From: Bacillus sp. FJAT-29814 | GTDB taxonomy: Bacteria; Bacillota; Bacilli; Bacillales; Cytobacillaceae | Assembly: GCF_001510715.1 (NCBI RefSeq) | Contig: NZ_LMTJ01000006.1 | Span: 341,396-405,395 of the forward strand | Direction: 5' to 3' | DNA length: 64,000 bases | Part shown: one piece after another, positions 28,118 to 37,267 of the stretch | Numbering within the stretch: the first letter of the stretch is position 1 | Layout of the letters: every line of letters begins with the position of its first letter | The notes under the pieces: generated by a model | The model's input: the letters and a program-made list of their open reading frames with translations, nothing else | Database searches by the model: none | What the model was told of the DNA's origin: nothing | Made by a program: the position numbers and the translations under genes

Positions 28118-28215
28118 TGACATAAATTGTCACTTTACTGTCAAATTTGACAATAAATCGAATATGTTAGTGGTGTCTATTGTCAATTTTTCCTGCGGTA
28201 GGAACATTGTTGTCA
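28118..28215. promoter_or_regulatory. Cluster of TGACA/TGTCA half-sites upstream of secA
   Basis: Six half-sites: TGACA at 28118, TGTCA at 28128, 28139, 28181 and 28211, and TGACA at 28148. 28139-28152 is the perfect palindrome TGTCAAATTTGACA, and 28118-28132 an inverted repeat with a 5-bp spacer. The last half-site overlaps the secA -35. Looks like an operator cluster; the protein is unknown. Confidence 0.5.
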
Positions 28216-28239
28216 CTACACCGCTTAAAATGGTAAGAT
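28210..28239 (+). promoter_or_regulatory. secA promoter
   Basis: TTGTCA (28210-28215), 18-bp spacer, TAAGAT (28234-28239). Predicted start about 28246, roughly 70 nt before the secA ATG. Confidence 0.6.
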
Positions 28240-28314
28240 GAAGTGTGTATATTAATTGCAATTTTTCAAGAAAAGGTTTTAGGACTCTGGATATAAAGGA
28301 GCGTTTATCACATA

Positions 28315-30825
28315 ATGGGGATCTTAGATAAAGTCTTTGATTTGAACAAACGCGAGCTGAAACGGTTGGATAAGCTGGCAAATAAAATTGACGCGATTGC
28401 CACCGAAACGGAGCGAATGACGGACGAGCAGTTGCGCGAAAAAACGGCAGAATTCAAGGCCCGCTATCAAAAAGGTGAAACACTTGATGACTTATTAGTA
28501 GAAGCGTTTGCTGTCGTTCGTGAGGGTGCCCGCCGCGTGCTTGGCCTGTATCCATACCATGTTCAGCTGATGGGCGGTATTTCTCTTCATGAGGGGAATA
28601 TTTCCGAGATGAAGACCGGTGAAGGTAAAACATTGACCGCAACAATGCCGGTTTACTTAAATGCACTGTCCGGAAAAGGCGTGCATGTTGTAACCGTCAA
28701 CGAATATCTCGCAAGCCGTGACGCTACAGAGATGGGCCAGTTGTATGAGTTCCTTGGGCTTACAGTCGGCTTGAACTTAAACAGCATGGATAAGGACGAA
28801 AAACAAGCTGCTTATGCTTGCGATATTACCTATGGTACAAACAATGAATTTGGTTTTGACTATCTACGCGATAACATGGTGCTTTACAAGGAACAAAAGG
28901 TACAGCGCCCGCTTTTTTATGCCGTCATTGACGAGGTCGACTCGATTCTGATTGACGAAGCGCGGACACCGTTAATTATTTCCGGCTCGGCGCAGAAATC
29001 TACGATTCTGTATATGCAGGCGAATGCGTTCGTCCGGACGCTGACAAGGGACGTTGACTATACGTACGATGAAAAAACCAAGGCCGTTATGCTCACCGAA
29101 GAAGGCATCAGCAAGGCCGAGAAGGCATTCGGCATTGAAAACCTGTTTGATATGAAACATGTAACGTTGAACCATCACATTAACCAAGCACTTAAGGCAA
29201 ACGTGACGATGCACCTTGATGTCGATTATGTCGTCCAGGACGGCGAGATTGTCATCGTTGACCAGTTCACCGGCCGTTTGATGAAGGGCCGTCGCTATTC
29301 AGAAGGACTGCACCAGGCGATTGAGGCCAAGGAAGGCGTCGAAATTCAAAACGAAAGCCAGACGATGGCGACCATTACGTTCCAGAACTACTTCCGGATG
29401 TATGAAAAATTGGCCGGGATGACTGGTACGGCGAAAACGGAAGAAGAGGAATTCCGCAACATTTATAATATGAACGTTGTCGTGATTCCGACGAACCGCC
29501 CGATCATCCGTGATGACCGCGCCGATTTGATTTATTCAACGATGGAAGGCAAATTCCGTGCGGTGGTTGAGGATATCGCCGAGCGTAATGCGAAGGGGCA
29601 GCCAGTGCTCGTTGGTACGGTGGCGATTGAAACGTCTGAATTGATTTCCCGAATGCTTTTGAAAAAAGGCGTTCGCCATAATGTCTTGAATGCGAAGAAC
29701 CATGCGCGCGAGGCAGAGATTATCTTGGAAGCAGGTCAGTCTGGTGCGGTCACGATTGCGACGAACATGGCCGGCCGTGGTACTGACATTAAGCTTGGCG
29801 AGGGTGTTATTGATCTTGGCGGTCTTGCTGTTATCGGTACCGAGCGCCACGAGAGCCGACGCATTGATAACCAGTTGCGTGGACGTTCCGGTCGTCAAGG
29901 TGACCCGGGTGTGACCCAGTTCTACTTGTCAATGGAAGATGAACTAATGCGCCGCTTCGGTTCCGACAATATGAAAGCAATGATGCAAAAACTTGGCATG
30001 GATGATACACAGCCGATTCAGTCGAAAATGGTTTCTCGTGCCGTTGAGTCTGCTCAGAAACGCGTTGAGGGCAACAACTTCGATGCCCGGAAACAACTGT
30101 TGCAGTATGACGATGTTCTTCGCCAGCAGCGCGAGATTATTTACAAGCAGCGTGATGAGGTAATGGACTCCGAGAACCTCCGCGATATTGTCCAAAACAT
30201 GATTTTAAGTTCTGTGCAGCGACATGTCGGGGCCCTCGCTCCTGCCCATTTGGATGAGGAAGAATGGAACTTGCAGGGCATCGTTGATTACGTTCATGCG
30301 AACTTGCTGCCTGAAGGCGATGTGACGCTTGATTCACTGCGCGGCAAAGATACGGATGAAATCGTTGATTTGGTTATGTCAAAGGTGAAAGAGCGTTACG
30401 AGGAGAAGGAGCAGATTCTGTATCCAGAGCAAATGCGCGAATTCGAAAAAGTGGTTACACTGCGCGCTGTCGACTCCAAGTGGATCGACCACATCGACGC
30501 GATGGATCAGCTTCGTCAAGGTATTCACTTGCGCGCTTACGGACAAATCGATCCGCTGCGCGAATACCAGCATGAAGGTCTGGCAATGTTCGAGGCAATG
30601 ATTGAGTCGATTGAGGACGAAACTGCGATGTACATCATGAAGGCAGAAATCCGCAACAACCTTGAGCGCCAAGAAGTAGCCAAGGGTCAGGCCGTCAATC
30701 CGAAGGAAGACGGAGAGGCAGTAAAGAAGCAACCGAAGGTTAACAAGGTCAACGTGGGCCGCAACGATCCGTGTCCGTGCGGAAGCGGGAAGAAGTATAA
30801 AAACTGCTGCGGGGCGTTGAAGTAA
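28315..30825 (+). CDS. secA: Preprotein translocase ATPase SecA
   Basis: 836 residues, close to B. subtilis SecA along its whole length. It has Walker A MKTGEGKT (about 99-106), Walker B with [14 protein letters not shown], the [13 protein letters not shown] and [12 protein letters not shown] helicase segments, and a C-terminal SEC-C zinc motif [13 protein letters not shown]. Drives Sec-dependent export through SecYEG. In B. subtilis secA and prfB are adjacent and in the same direction; here they are on opposite strands with about 11 kb, including the cytochrome cluster, between them. AAAGGAGC lies upstream of the ATG. Confidence 0.98.
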   Translation: MGILDKVFDLNKRELKRLDKLANKIDAIATETERMTDEQLREKTAEFKARYQKGETLDDLLVEAFAVVREGARRVLGLYPYHVQLMGGISLHEGNISEMKTGEGKTLTATMPVYLNALSGKGVHVVTVNEYLASRDATEMGQLYEFLGLTVGLNLNSMDKDEKQAAYACDITYGTNNEFGFDYLRDNMVLYKEQKVQRPLFYAVIDEVDSILIDEARTPLIISGSAQKSTILYMQANAFVRTLTRDVDYTYDEKTKAVMLTEEGISKAEKAFGIENLFDMKHVTLNHHINQALKANVTMHLDVDYVVQDGEIVIVDQFTGRLMKGRRYSEGLHQAIEAKEGVEIQNESQTMATITFQNYFRMYEKLAGMTGTAKTEEEEFRNIYNMNVVVIPTNRPIIRDDRADLIYSTMEGKFRAVVEDIAERNAKGQPVLVGTVAIETSELISRMLLKKGVRHNVLNAKNHAREAEIILEAGQSGAVTIATNMAGRGTDIKLGEGVIDLGGLAVIGTERHESRRIDNQLRGRSGRQGDPGVTQFYLSMEDELMRRFGSDNMKAMMQKLGMDDTQPIQSKMVSRAVESAQKRVEGNNFDARKQLLQYDDVLRQQREIIYKQRDEVMDSENLRDIVQNMILSSVQRHVGALAPAHLDEEEWNLQGIVDYVHANLLPEGDVTLDSLRGKDTDEIVDLVMSKVKERYEEKEQILYPEQMREFEKVVTLRAVDSKWIDHIDAMDQLRQGIHLRAYGQIDPLREYQHEGLAMFEAMIESIEDETAMYIMKAEIRNNLERQEVAKGQAVNPKEDGEAVKKQPKVNKVNVGRNDPCPCGSGKKYKNCCGALK

Positions 30826-30853
30826 TTTTTCAGGAAATAGTGTTGTTATGAAG

Positions 30854-30884
30854 GCCGGCGATTTGGTGATCGCTGGCTCTTTTT
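30854..30884 (+). terminator. Terminator downstream of secA
   Basis: Stem GCCGGCGAT/ATCGCTGGC (one wobble), loop of 6, then TCTTTTTG. Confidence 0.8.
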
Positions 30885-30931
30885 GTATAAAATGATAAGT
30901 TTTAATTGGAATTGGTAATAGAGAAAACTGC

Positions 30932-31057
30932 TTTGGCGAATATATATTGAAATTCGGCGAATAACTCGTAGAATTTGGCGAATTTCATGCTAACTTTGGC
31001 GAATATCCAGTCAAATTCGGCGAATACTTGACCAAGTTTGGCGAATATCAAAACTAC
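30932..31057. repeat. 21-bp periodic array (core TTYGGCGAAT)
   Basis: Six units begin at 30932, 30953, 30974, 30995, 31016 and 31037, exactly 21 bp apart, each opening TTTGGCGAAT or TTCGGCGAAT with diverged filler. It occupies the 308-bp convergent gap between secA and the DUF5667 gene. The GGCGAA core is shared, in the opposite orientation, with the 38.4-38.7 kb arrays. Confidence 0.9.
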
Positions 31058-31098
31058 AAGGATATTCCAACATAATAAGATACGATTTACATAAAAAA

Positions 31099-31122
31099 AA
31101 GCCAGGCACGCAGCCTGACTTA
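31099..31122 (-). terminator. Terminator downstream of the DUF5667 gene
   Basis: Stem AGCCAGGC/GCCTGACT (one mismatch), followed on the minus strand by TTTTTTTTATG. Its sequence is close to the degV terminator at 38780-38801. Confidence 0.7.
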
Positions 31123-31133
31123 GGTAAATCCTT

Positions 31134-32369
31134 TTAGTTATTCCCTTTTCCGTTCCCTTTTCCACCTTGGTTACCTTGGTTGCCTTGGTTGCCATGGCTA
31201 CCTTTAGCGGCGCCGTTTTTCTTTTCACCGGCTTGCGCTTTCTTTTGCTCGGCTTTTGCTTGATTTCCCACCGCTTTAGCCTGCTTTTCAACTGTATTGG
31301 CGGCGGCTTTAGCTTGCTTGTCTGGAGCTTTATCGGCAGCAGTATTGTCAGCTACCTGTTCCGTTTCAACAGCTTCGGCTGGTACTGCTTCGCCAGTTGT
31401 AGTTGTGGTTTCTTCAACTCTTGTTGTCTCTTCTGCCTCAGCAGCTTTTTCCTTCTTAACCTTACCTAAGGCTTTGCCTTTTTTGACCTTTTCGAAAACG
31501 GCTGCGTCATCTGAAATTTGCCCGTCTTCAACCTTTTCTTCCGTTTGCTTTACTTTTTCAGCAAACTTCGCATCCTTCGCTTCAAGTTTTGCTAACTTTT
31601 TGTCTAGCTTTTGAAATGATTTTTGCAGATTTTTCATAATTGCCTGCTGGGCTGTTTCATTTTTGACATTGCCAAGAGCATTTAATAGACCATTTACGTT
31701 ACTCAAAAGCTTGACCTCGGCAGTACCATCAGTTTCAGTGCCTTCTGCTTCAGTTGCTTCATCGGAATCAGCTAACTGGTCGCTTGCAAGCTCTTGAGTT
31801 GCAATCGCCGTTTTTAAAAGCTCGGCAGCCTTTTCGGTATTGCCATCAGCTAGCAGAGCTTTTGATTCCGCAATCCGCTCGGCAGCGAACTCCGCCAGAA
31901 GCTTGGCTTCTTTATAATCATCAAAAGTGACCGCAAGACGGATTTTTTCAGCCATGATTTTTACAAAATAGAAGAAATCACCCGGTACGAGAGATGGAGC
32001 CTTTTCTTCGTCTACTGTAGTAGTTTCATCCTCAGTAGCTGTTTCGTCCTGGACTGCTTGGTCTTCTTCTGTCGCGCTTTGATCTTGGGTCGCTTGGTCT
32101 TCGTCGACCGCAGTTTCATCGGTTACAGTGCCAGCATCGGCAGTTGCTTCGTCAGCTCCGGTTTCCTCAGTGGTTGCTTCTGCGTCAGTATCGAACGTTG
32201 TTTCCTCAGTGACCGTTTCACTTTGCACTACAGTGGTGCCTGTAACTTCTGTCTCGGTGGCTGCCGTTCCATCTCCCTCTGCGAAAGCCGCACCTGCCCC
32301 TACAGAAAAAATCAGTGTCGATGCCAATAAGCTGCTGATTACTAAATTTGTTAGTTTCTTTCCGTTCAT
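31134..32369 (-). CDS. Secreted DUF5667-domain protein with low-complexity flanks
   Basis: 411 residues. Signal peptide about 1-30 (ending AAFA). Residues about 31-125 are an extremely Thr/Glu/Ala/Asp-rich run. The DUF5667 core spans about 126-270, opening PSLVPGDFFYFVKIMAEKIRLA with long Ala/Glu/Lys helices after it. The C-terminus is Lys/Ala-rich, ending in GNQ/GKG repeats. No catalytic motif is visible. The family is common on spore-former surfaces but its function is unknown to me. The low-complexity termini suggest a wall-spanning or matrix-like protein. Confidence 0.8.
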   Translation of the reverse strand: MNGKKLTNLVISSLLASTLIFSVGAGAAFAEGDGTAATETEVTGTTVVQSETVTEETTFDTDAEATTEETGADEATADAGTVTDETAVDEDQATQDQSATEEDQAVQDETATEDETTTVDEEKAPSLVPGDFFYFVKIMAEKIRLAVTFDDYKEAKLLAEFAAERIAESKALLADGNTEKAAELLKTAIATQELASDQLADSDEATEAEGTETDGTAEVKLLSNVNGLLNALGNVKNETAQQAIMKNLQKSFQKLDKKLAKLEAKDAKFAEKVKQTEEKVEDGQISDDAAVFEKVKKGKALGKVKKEKAAEAEETTRVEETTTTTGEAVPAEAVETEQVADNTAADKAPDKQAKAAANTVEKQAKAVGNQAKAEQKKAQAGEKKNGAAKGSHGNQGNQGNQGGKGNGKGNN

Positions 32370-32495
32370 GTCGCCATTTGCCTCCTTAGGGTTCTATTAC
32401 AAAATTACGGCCCCACAAAAATCTTTCTGTGGGTTATTAAAAAATTTTTATCTGGAAAACAAATGAAATGGCCATCCCGTCTCAAATATTTGAAA

Positions 32496-32516
32496 AACCC
32501 TCCAATAACGGAGGGC
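32496..32516 (-). terminator. Terminator downstream of the DUF1028 gene
   Basis: Stem CCCTCC/GGAGGG followed by TTTTTC on the minus strand, directly after the DUF1028 stop. Confidence 0.75.
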
Positions 32517-32521
32517 ATCAC

Positions 32522-33370
32522 TTATAGATTGTAATTTTTCATAAATTCCAAAACTTCTAGGTCAATCGATCCCGTCTTCTGCTCGCGCATCTCAAAGTTT
32601 TCAGTGTGAATGAACGTGGTTAGCGCCTTATAGATTTTTTCAGTGCCAGTGTCTTCGGCTGAGAGGTAGCCAAGTCGTGTCAATTGATAGACAACAGCTG
32701 ATTTAACCTCCCCTTCTACCGTCGCTATTTTTTCAGGCTTTGATGGTGAAAAGTAGAGCTGCTGGAGTCGATAGATGCGAATCAGTTCTTTAATCGGGGC
32801 GGAATGGTCGTCCACCCGGAGGTCGATGTAACGGTCATTGAAGCCGCCGTACCCACCTTTATCTTTGACGACATAAAGGGCAGCAGATTGTTGACCGCGG
32901 CTATCGCCTCCTGATTCCTGGCCAGCGTCTAATGCGGCAAGCAGCCTTTCGGCGAGCGTGCCTTCGACTTTTTGAAAAACTTCTGCCATCGCCTGAACGG
33001 TCTTTTCATCAACAAGGATGTTCCCCTGGGCGGCAAAATTTGGCCCAGTGATTCCTCCAGCCCAATCATAGCAGGCCGAGCCGGTAAACGTTGCAGCATT
33101 GCCTTCCGCGTCAATAAGTCCGACCTGGCGCATGTCTTTGTCAGGGTCGTCTGCCAAAAGCAGTTCCAGCGTTTCGTGGGCTGACTTGCCTTGCCCCATT
33201 AATTCGAGTGCTTGAGGGCCATATGCGGTGTTGGCGTAGGACTGGGTGGCAACTGCGCCCGCACCGGCTTTCGCCCATGGGACAACCGCCCCTACTCCCA
33301 GAAATTTTGATTGAACGGCAATGCCCCATTCTTTTTCGATGGGATCATATCCGACGATGGAAAATGTCAT
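32522..33370 (-). CDS. DUF1028 family protein (Ntn-hydrolase-like)
   Basis: 282 residues. The N-terminal about 200 residues match DUF1028: MTFSIVGYDPIEKEWGIAVQS, GAVATQSYANTAYGP, GQESGGDSRGQQSAAL. The family adopts an Ntn-hydrolase-like fold and is suspected of amidase or protease activity, but no substrate is established. The C-terminal about 70 residues may be a small helical add-on. Single-gene unit with its own terminator, preceded by AGGAG before the ATG. Confidence 0.85.
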   Translation of the reverse strand: MTFSIVGYDPIEKEWGIAVQSKFLGVGAVVPWAKAGAGAVATQSYANTAYGPQALELMGQGKSAHETLELLLADDPDKDMRQVGLIDAEGNAATFTGSACYDWAGGITGPNFAAQGNILVDEKTVQAMAEVFQKVEGTLAERLLAALDAGQESGGDSRGQQSAALYVVKDKGGYGGFNDRYIDLRVDDHSAPIKELIRIYRLQQLYFSPSKPEKIATVEGEVKSAVVYQLTRLGYLSAEDTGTEKIYKALTTFIHTENFEMREQKTGSIDLEVLEFMKNYNL

Positions 33371-33477
33371 GATTTATTCTCCTTTTATAAAAATTCTTTT
33401 GAGATTTCTTATTTTATTATAATGAAGATTCAGAATTTAGTACATCGAAATAGTTGACTGATCTTTCATCAATCAAA

Positions 33478-33503
33478 AGAGCGCTGCCCTCAGGCAGCGC
33501 TCT
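33478..33503 (-). terminator. Terminator downstream of hpf
   Basis: Perfect 11-bp GC-rich stem AGAGCGCTGCC/GGCAGCGCTCT with a 4-nt loop; minus-strand 3' side TTTTGATTG. Confidence 0.85.
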
Positions 33504-33517
33504 CTTATCCAACAATA

Positions 33518-34054
33518 TTATTGGGCTTCAATTAAGCCGTAGCGGCCGTCTTTGCGCTTGTACACAACGTTCGTACGGTTGGTTTCAGCATTTGTAAATA
33601 CGTAGAAATTGTGGCCCAGCAGGTTCATTTGCAGGATGGCTTCTTCACTGTCCATTGGCTTCAGGTCGAAGCGTTTGGTGCGGACCACTTCCAGGTCTTC
33701 CTCGTCATGCACTTCTGAATTTGAGCTGACTTGGAATGGAACGGTACCTGTTTCGCGAAATTTGCGGTTTACCTTGGTTTTGTGCTTGCGGATTTGGCGC
33801 TCTAGTTTATCAGTAATCAGGTCAATCCCAGCATACATATCCCCGTTTGTTTCTTCAGCACGTAGAACTAATTGCGGTAGCGGGATGGTTACCTCGACCT
33901 TCGATGTTTTATCAGGATTGAATCTTAAATTCACATTAACTTTCGCATCAGGTGCTTCCGTAAAATAACGCTCCAATTTGGAGATCTTTTTTTCTACATA
34001 CTCTCTGATTGCTGGAGTTACCTCAATGTTTTCACCACGAACGTTATAATTCAT
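33518..34054 (-). CDS. hpf: Long-form ribosome hibernation promoting factor
   Basis: 178 residues: an N-terminal S30AE domain (MNYNVRGENIEVTPAIREYVEKK) at about 1-95, a linker, and the C-terminal dimerisation domain (about 118-178, VVRTKRFDLKPMDSEEAILQMNLLGHNFYVF). The long form joins two 70S ribosomes into inactive 100S dimers. Same as B. subtilis YvyD/HPF and in the same area near secA. GGAGGAG precedes the ATG. A sigma-B-like element lies upstream. Confidence 0.96.
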   Translation of the reverse strand: MNYNVRGENIEVTPAIREYVEKKISKLERYFTEAPDAKVNVNLRFNPDKTSKVEVTIPLPQLVLRAEETNGDMYAGIDLITDKLERQIRKHKTKVNRKFRETGTVPFQVSSNSEVHDEEDLEVVRTKRFDLKPMDSEEAILQMNLLGHNFYVFTNAETNRTNVVYKRKDGRYGLIEAQ

Positions 34055-34101
34055 TTGTGGACTCCTCCTTTTAATTAAAGCTATATGTTTACATTTCTAT
34101 T

Positions 34102-34127
34102 TTACCCTATGATAATCCTGCTAAATC
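34102..34127 (-). promoter_or_regulatory. Weak sigma-B-like promoter of hpf
   Basis: On the minus strand GATTTA (34122-34127), 14-bp spacer, GGGTAA (34102-34107), near the sigma-B consensus GTTTAA/GGGTAT. B. subtilis hpf is under sigma-B and sigma-H, which supports but does not prove this call. Confidence 0.35.
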
Positions 34128-34328
34128 GATATAAAAATTTTGTCGAATTTTTGACAAAAACATCAGGTAAATAGTGTTAACGTTGGAAACAGGGTTTGAC
34201 TTTTAGCTGACTTTTTGAATAAAATGAATGATTGTTCATCTTTATTGTAATATTAAATGGGACAATTTACCACTAAAACGCCTTGGGCATATCGTAAATT
34301 GATGTGAAAATGAAGGAGGATATGCCCA

Positions 34329-34826
34329 ATGAGCCATGAAGAGAGAAAGCCCCTAGCCTGGCACGAAACATTGGAATTGCACGAATTGGTGGCATTTCAG
34401 TCCACAGGATTAATGAAGCTAAAAATGTCGATTAGACAAGTGAAGGACCAGGAGCTTAGAGAGCTTTACAGAATGTGCATTACGGATCTTGAAGGAAATT
34501 TGAGGGAGCTGCTCCGCTTTTATCCCTCAGCCCAAGGCTTTCAAACACGTGAGGACGAGGAAGTACGTGAAGATATTGGCTTCTTCGCCGCCGATTTGCT
34601 GGTGCTTTCGAAAACGATGGTCCGCAATCTTGCGGTAGCGATTACCGAAACGGCGACCCCGGCATTGAGGAAAACCTTCACGAATCAATTGGTTGGCGCC
34701 ATCCAGGGCCACGAGCGAGTTTACAATTACATGCTCAAACACCAGTACTACCCGTCCTACGATATTGGTGCTTTATTAGGGCATGACATGGAACTCGCCC
34801 AGAAAGCACTTCGGATGCGGTCCTAA
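34329..34826 (+). CDS. CotF-like spore coat protein
   Basis: 165 residues; ferritin-like helical CotF domain (WHETLELHELVAFQSTGLMKLK; LRELYRMCITDLEGNLRELL; the C-terminal half has another helical pair with HERVYNYMLKHQYY). Such proteins occur in spore coats of Bacillus species and are usually made in sporulation. AAGGAGG lies 9 nt before the ATG. It stands alone, on the opposite strand to both neighbours, in the slot where B. subtilis has its flagellar genes. No certain sporulation promoter was seen. Confidence 0.75.
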   Translation: MSHEERKPLAWHETLELHELVAFQSTGLMKLKMSIRQVKDQELRELYRMCITDLEGNLRELLRFYPSAQGFQTREDEEVREDIGFFAADLLVLSKTMVRNLAVAITETATPALRKTFTNQLVGAIQGHERVYNYMLKHQYYPSYDIGALLGHDMELAQKALRMRS

Positions 34827-34829
34827 TAA

Positions 34830-34945
34830 TATTGGTGTCAGGCACCGATAACACCATTGCCGACTTGGAAAATGGTGCGGATCCCTAATTAAGGGTTGTC
34901 CATGAGAGGCGGACAACTGTCCACGTTTGGTGCCTGACACCAATA
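34830..34945. repeat. Structured 116-bp palindromic element (GGTGCCTGACACC family)
   Basis: Perfect 17-bp outer inverted repeat (34830-34846 with 34929-34945, core GGTGTCAGGCACC). Inside are three further stems: CACCATT/AATGGTG (34852-34858 with 34871-34877), CCCT/AGGG around 34883-34895, and GTTGTCC/GGACAAC (34895-34901 with 34911-34917). Lies between the CotF-like gene and comFC, whose stops converge on it, and may also end their transcripts. Confidence 0.85.
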
Positions 34946-34948
34946 CTC

Positions 34949-35674
34949 CTATCTAGCCAGTGTCAATGAGGTAATCCTGTCAGCGCCTGCCTCTTTTAAT
35001 AGTTTGGCGGCGTGGCGGAGGGTGGAACCGGTGGTGTAGATGTCGTCGATGAGGAGGATGGATGCTCCTTGGAAGTCGGTTACGGCGGTTTCCGGGCACA
35101 GTTGAAATACTTGAGGCAGATGGATGCGTTCGGTTCTTGATTTTTTGGATTGCTTTTCGGAGTGGATGCGCGACAGTACTCTGCTTGGAACCAAGCCAGA
35201 CTCCCTAATTAGCGCCTCGGCCTGGTTAAAACCTCTTTCATATAGTCTTTCCTTACTTAATGGAATCGGGACGTAATAATCAGCATTTATTTTCTGAATT
35301 TGCAGCTTTACAAACTCTGCAAACACCTTTGCTAGTACATAATCGCCACGAAATTTATACCTAGCAATGACCTCCTTAATAAAGTCATTATAAAGAAATA
35401 TAGAAATGTTTTTTTCCAGATATCCTTGCCACTTCGGTTCCTCCTCCCAACGAAAACAATCGTGGCATAGATCGCCGTCGCGAAATTTATCGTCGAGTAC
35501 CAGAAACGGCCGGCAACAAATCCGGCATGTATCCCCTTCGATTCTCTCCAGCTTCCCTTCACAGCAGGAGCATAGAAAATGGCCATTGTCTGCTGAAAAA
35601 AGGGCTTGCCAGCCGATATCCGGACTAATTGGTTCATGGCAGATGAAACATCTGTCTTGCCGGAATAGGTTCAT
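34949..35674 (-). CDS. comFC: Competence protein ComFC (phosphoribosyltransferase-like)
   Basis: 241 residues from the ATG at 35674 (AAAGGA upstream). The N-terminus has paired zinc-finger cysteines (CFICH...CSCC and CRICC...CHDC), and the C-terminal half is a PRTase fold with the PRPP-loop ILLIDDIYTTGSTLRHAA. ComFC partners ComFA in natural DNA uptake. It follows comFA by about 100 bp; no comFB lies between them, unlike in B. subtilis. Confidence 0.93.
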   Translation of the reverse strand: MNLFRQDRCFICHEPISPDIGWQALFSADNGHFLCSCCEGKLERIEGDTCRICCRPFLVLDDKFRDGDLCHDCFRWEEEPKWQGYLEKNISIFLYNDFIKEVIARYKFRGDYVLAKVFAEFVKLQIQKINADYYVPIPLSKERLYERGFNQAEALIRESGLVPSRVLSRIHSEKQSKKSRTERIHLPQVFQLCPETAVTDFQGASILLIDDIYTTGSTLRHAAKLLKEAGADRITSLTLAR

Positions 35675-35776
35675 AAAAATACATTCCTTTCTAATTAAGA
35701 ATTGAGCCCCCCTTTTGCTCTCGCCTAAACAAATTAAGGATAAAGTAGCCTCCGTTTGATGCATCCCCGATTCAAC

Positions 35777-37267
35777 TTAAGGATCAAGCAACCCCCGTTT
35801 GCCTCCTTCCCGATTCATCGAAACAATTTGCCGCCTCGCTTTCAGCATTGCGTCAGTTTTTCCATAATGAAAAAAGGTCACGACCCCATCCGGATGATCT
35901 TTGCTGCGGCCGGCCCTCCCGGCAATTTGCACAAGCGCGCTTTCGCTAAAAATCTGATCCTCTGCGCCGACAACAGCCACATCAATATTGGGAAAGGTGA
36001 CACCTCGCTCAAGGATAGTCGTTGTCAGCAGCATCGGGATTTCTTTGTTCCGCATCCGCTGTACTTTTTCTTTCCGTTCTGGGTCTTCAGCATGAACCGC
36101 CTCAATATTAGGATGGAACTGGCGCAGAATCGGCAAGGCTTTTTCCATTAGCGCAATATGGGGGAAAAAGACTAATGCCTGTTTGCCGTTTTGAAGTCTG
36201 TCTTTAATCCATTTAAGGACATTTACCGGTAACCGGCCTTTTCCTACTCGCTTCTTCCAGTTGCCGCACCAGACAAATACGGGAACGGGCAATGGATGGC
36301 GGTGGAATCGGGCCGGAATGGTCACATAGGTACGCTTCCCTGTGCGGCATTCCCGCTGCCATTTCGCGTTAGGAGTGGCGGTTAGGTAAATCATCCCCGA
36401 ATCAGGTTTACGAGCTTGGACAGCGGCATGCTGCAGCGATTCCTCTACCGTATAGGGAAAGGCGTCGACCTCATCCAAGATTAGGGTGTCGAAGGCATGG
36501 TAGAAACGGAGCAACTGGTGGGTGGTGGCAATTGTCAGTGGCGCAAATAGATGGCGGTCCTCGCTACCGCCATAGAGACTAGAAATTGGTATCTGTGGGA
36601 ACGCGGCCTTTAACCGGGGAGTGAGTTCTAGAACAACATCCGTTCTTGGCGTGGCGATACAGACCCTTTGGTTCTCGGCAAGAGCGGCCTCAATTCCGGC
36701 AAACAGCACCTCGGTTTTCCCCGCGCCGCAGACGGCCCATACAAGAACCTCTTGTTTGTTTAAGATGGCTTCCACCACTTTGTCCGACGCTGCTTGCTGC
36801 CCTTTTGAAAGAGTACCCTGCCAGGCCTTGATTTTTAGTGGCAGCATGGTGTCAGGCACTGGGCCATTCCATCCGAGGAGCGGTGTGCATTCGCTTATAC
36901 GCCCCATCATAAGGCAATGCCGACAATAGAGACAGGTCTCGCCGCACCGTGCACAAGGGTAGGATGCGAACCATTGCGGGTCCTTGTTCCCGCAGCGGGT
37001 GCAGACAGGCTTTTTCCCGTTGTACTCTATACCTTTTCGGAAAGTCACATAGCCATTGTCATAATGTGTTTGAAGTTCGTCGTGTCGGAATGGAATGTCG
37101 TCTAGGAGAAGCTGTTTGCCGGTAAGGAGCTTTTGAAGGTCGTGATTATATGGGTAGTTCGAACCTGGCGGCTGTTGGGGGATTGCTGGAATTTGCGAGA
37201 TTTTGAGCGAATCCTCCGTGAAGAATTTTTGCATGATGAGCTTGTTATTTTTTATTATGAAACGCAT
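35777..37267 (-). CDS. comFA: Competence ATPase/helicase ComFA
   Basis: 496 residues. N-terminal zinc-binding Cys clusters (CTRCGNKDPQW, CARCGETCLYCRHC), then a DEAD-like superfamily-2 helicase: Walker A GAGKTEV, Walker B LDEVDAFPY, motif III TATPN, motif VI QIAGRAGR. Powers inward transport of single-stranded DNA. The ATG at 37267 has AGAGGTG upstream and lies inside the NERD gene, a 23-bp overlap. The linker between zinc module and helicase contains the codons VPDT inside a near-copy of the GGTGTCAGGCACC repeat (36848-36860). Confidence 0.94.
   Translation of the reverse strand: MRFIIKNNKLIMQKFFTEDSLKISQIPAIPQQPPGSNYPYNHDLQKLLTGKQLLLDDIPFRHDELQTHYDNGYVTFRKGIEYNGKKPVCTRCGNKDPQWFASYPCARCGETCLYCRHCLMMGRISECTPLLGWNGPVPDTMLPLKIKAWQGTLSKGQQAASDKVVEAILNKQEVLVWAVCGAGKTEVLFAGIEAALAENQRVCIATPRTDVVLELTPRLKAAFPQIPISSLYGGSEDRHLFAPLTIATTHQLLRFYHAFDTLILDEVDAFPYTVEESLQHAAVQARKPDSGMIYLTATPNAKWQRECRTGKRTYVTIPARFHRHPLPVPVFVWCGNWKKRVGKGRLPVNVLKWIKDRLQNGKQALVFFPHIALMEKALPILRQFHPNIEAVHAEDPERKEKVQRMRNKEIPMLLTTTILERGVTFPNIDVAVVGAEDQIFSESALVQIAGRAGRSKDHPDGVVTFFHYGKTDAMLKARRQIVSMNREGGKRGLLDP
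36848..36860. repeat. Near-copy of the GGTGTCAGGCACC repeat within comFA
   Basis: GGTGTCAGGCACT, one mismatch from the family core, encodes part of the ComFA interdomain linker. Confidence 0.6.

Noticed and set aside
28130..28381. 83-codon minus-strand frame over the secA promoter
   Set aside because: It overlaps the secA start and regulatory repeats and has no ribosome site or family signature.
19519..30825. Genomic island inserted at a tRNA
   Set aside because: No tRNA, integrase or attachment-site repeats flank the block; only the 21-bp arrays do.
30902..31291. 129-codon minus-strand frame with FAKF/FAEF repeats
   Set aside because: Its start lies inside the DUF5667 coding region and its tail is the 21-bp array; no ribosome site.
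34830..34945. Insertion sequence remnant
   Set aside because: No transposase fragment or target-site duplication is visible; the element is better described as a small palindromic repeat.
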